In this document: positions 63,541 through 64,000 of the stretch, one piece after another | Layout: each line of letters begins with the position of its first letter | Numbering within the stretch: position 1 is the first letter of the stretch | Assembly (NCBI RefSeq): GCF_001277215.2 | Contig: NZ_CP013940.1 | Location: 620,001 to 684,000 of the forward strand | From: Cronobacter malonaticus LMG 23826 | Lineage (GTDB): Bacteria > Pseudomonadota > Gammaproteobacteria > Enterobacterales > Enterobacteriaceae | Direction: 5' to 3' | DNA length: 64,000 nucleotides | Program-made: the position numbers and the translations under genes | The notes under the pieces: generated by a model | Seen by the model: only the letters and a program-made list of their open reading frames with translations | Database searches by the model: none | What the model was told of the DNA's origin: nothing

Positions 63541-64000
63541 AAGAGACAGGATTCTCTCTGCTTGAAGTACTGATTGCGCTTGGCATAAGCAGCGTATTGT
63601 TAACTGGCGCGTCCAGACTGCTCCCGGCGTTACAGCTTGGGGTACTGCGCCAGGCGCAGCAAACGCTACTGCAGGAAGAGCTCTGGCAGCTGGCATTTAC
63701 GGTGGGTAAACAGATACAGCGAGCCGGTTACTGCTACGGCGGTTGTGATAGCCGTGCACTGCAACTCAATAGCGACGGCAGTTGTTTGCTGGTGCAGTGG
63801 GACGCTAACAACAATGGACGTTTCGAGACCACGCCTTCTGCAGATGCTGAACAAACAGGGTATCGCCTGCGCGACGGTAGCCTTGAGACGCAGCGTGGCG
63901 CCATGTCCTGCGAGGGTAAAGGATGGGAGAAAATGACGAATCCCGCCATGGTGCGCATCGACAAGTTTCAGGTTCAGGAAAAACAGCGGCCCGGCTTTCC
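63531..64000 (+). CDS. ppdB: prepilin-like protein PpdB, 3' end outside window
   Basis: ATG 63531 to the end of the window, 156 codons in frame. Prepilin leader MRVKETG followed by FSLLEVLIALGISSVLL with Glu at +5, then a globular part with CYGGC and SCEGKGW cysteines. Partial because the window ends. Confidence 0.9.
   Translation, partial: MRVKETGFSLLEVLIALGISSVLLTGASRLLPALQLGVLRQAQQTLLQEELWQLAFTVGKQIQRAGYCYGGCDSRALQLNSDGSCLLVQWDANNNGRFETTPSADAEQTGYRLRDGSLETQRGAMSCEGKGWEKMTNPAMVRIDKFQVQEKQRPGF

Overview
The window is an enterobacterial chromosome segment. Gene content and order match the 64-66 min region of Escherichia coli (bglA-yqfB-yqfA-ygfZ-sdhE-ygfX-fldB-xerD-dsbC-recJ-prfB-lysS-actS-glyU, then ygeA-lysR-lysA, galR-omr-aas-lplT-tas-ygdR-ygdQ-mutH-rppH-ptsP-lgt-thyA-ppdA-ppdB). 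The GC-rich coding style, the pectin-degradation genes and the GGTGGGTGCGCT-type intergenic repeats suggest a Cronobacter/Enterobacter-like genus. The genus is inferred, not proven.

Layout. 1-13317 is conserved core, ending in tRNA-Gly(CCC). 13265-27150 is an integrated element of about 13.9 kb, bounded by a perfect 54-bp direct repeat of the tRNA 3' half, with its tyrosine integrase at the far end. 27151-30194 holds a LysE exporter, an IprA-like regulator and an acetyl-CoA acetyltransferase. 30528-40768 is an oligogalacturonide regulon (kdgM porin, ogl lyase, kduD, togMNAB ABC transporter, kdgF), with KdgR-type boxes in front of the transcription units and an O-antigen length regulator (fepE) set inside it. 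40886-44006 is ygeA-lysR-lysA. 43983-49702 is a beta-glucoside PTS cluster between lysA and galR. 49663-64000 is core again, including an Omr-type sRNA and the DARS2-type DnaA-box region between mutH and rppH.

The integrated element is the most unusual part. It encodes a lambda-E-like major capsid protein with a small upstream partner on the minus strand, and a tape-measure-like protein on the plus strand. No terminase, portal, head protease, tail tube, baseplate or lysis gene is visible. It also has a plasmid-like replication region (twin hairpins, AT-rich tract, four iterons, a winged-helix candidate initiator), a small operon behind an SD-sequestering leader hairpin, and an AT-rich HEPN + HNH-like pair near the left end that looks like a defence cargo. 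The simplest reading is a phage satellite that could impose its own capsid and tail-length protein on a helper phage. I do not recognise it as P4, a PICI, a cf-PICI or a PLE. A decayed prophage is the main alternative.

In the core, xerD-dsbC-recJ and prfB-lysS form compact operons. The tog/kdg/ogl/kdu genes together import, cleave and catabolise pectin oligomers. The beta-glucoside cluster supplies EIIC, EIIB and a phospho-beta-glucosidase, with two regulators. Three TTGGNATACCAA palindromes ahead of its PTS gene fit its UxuR-like GntR regulator better than its LacI-type one.
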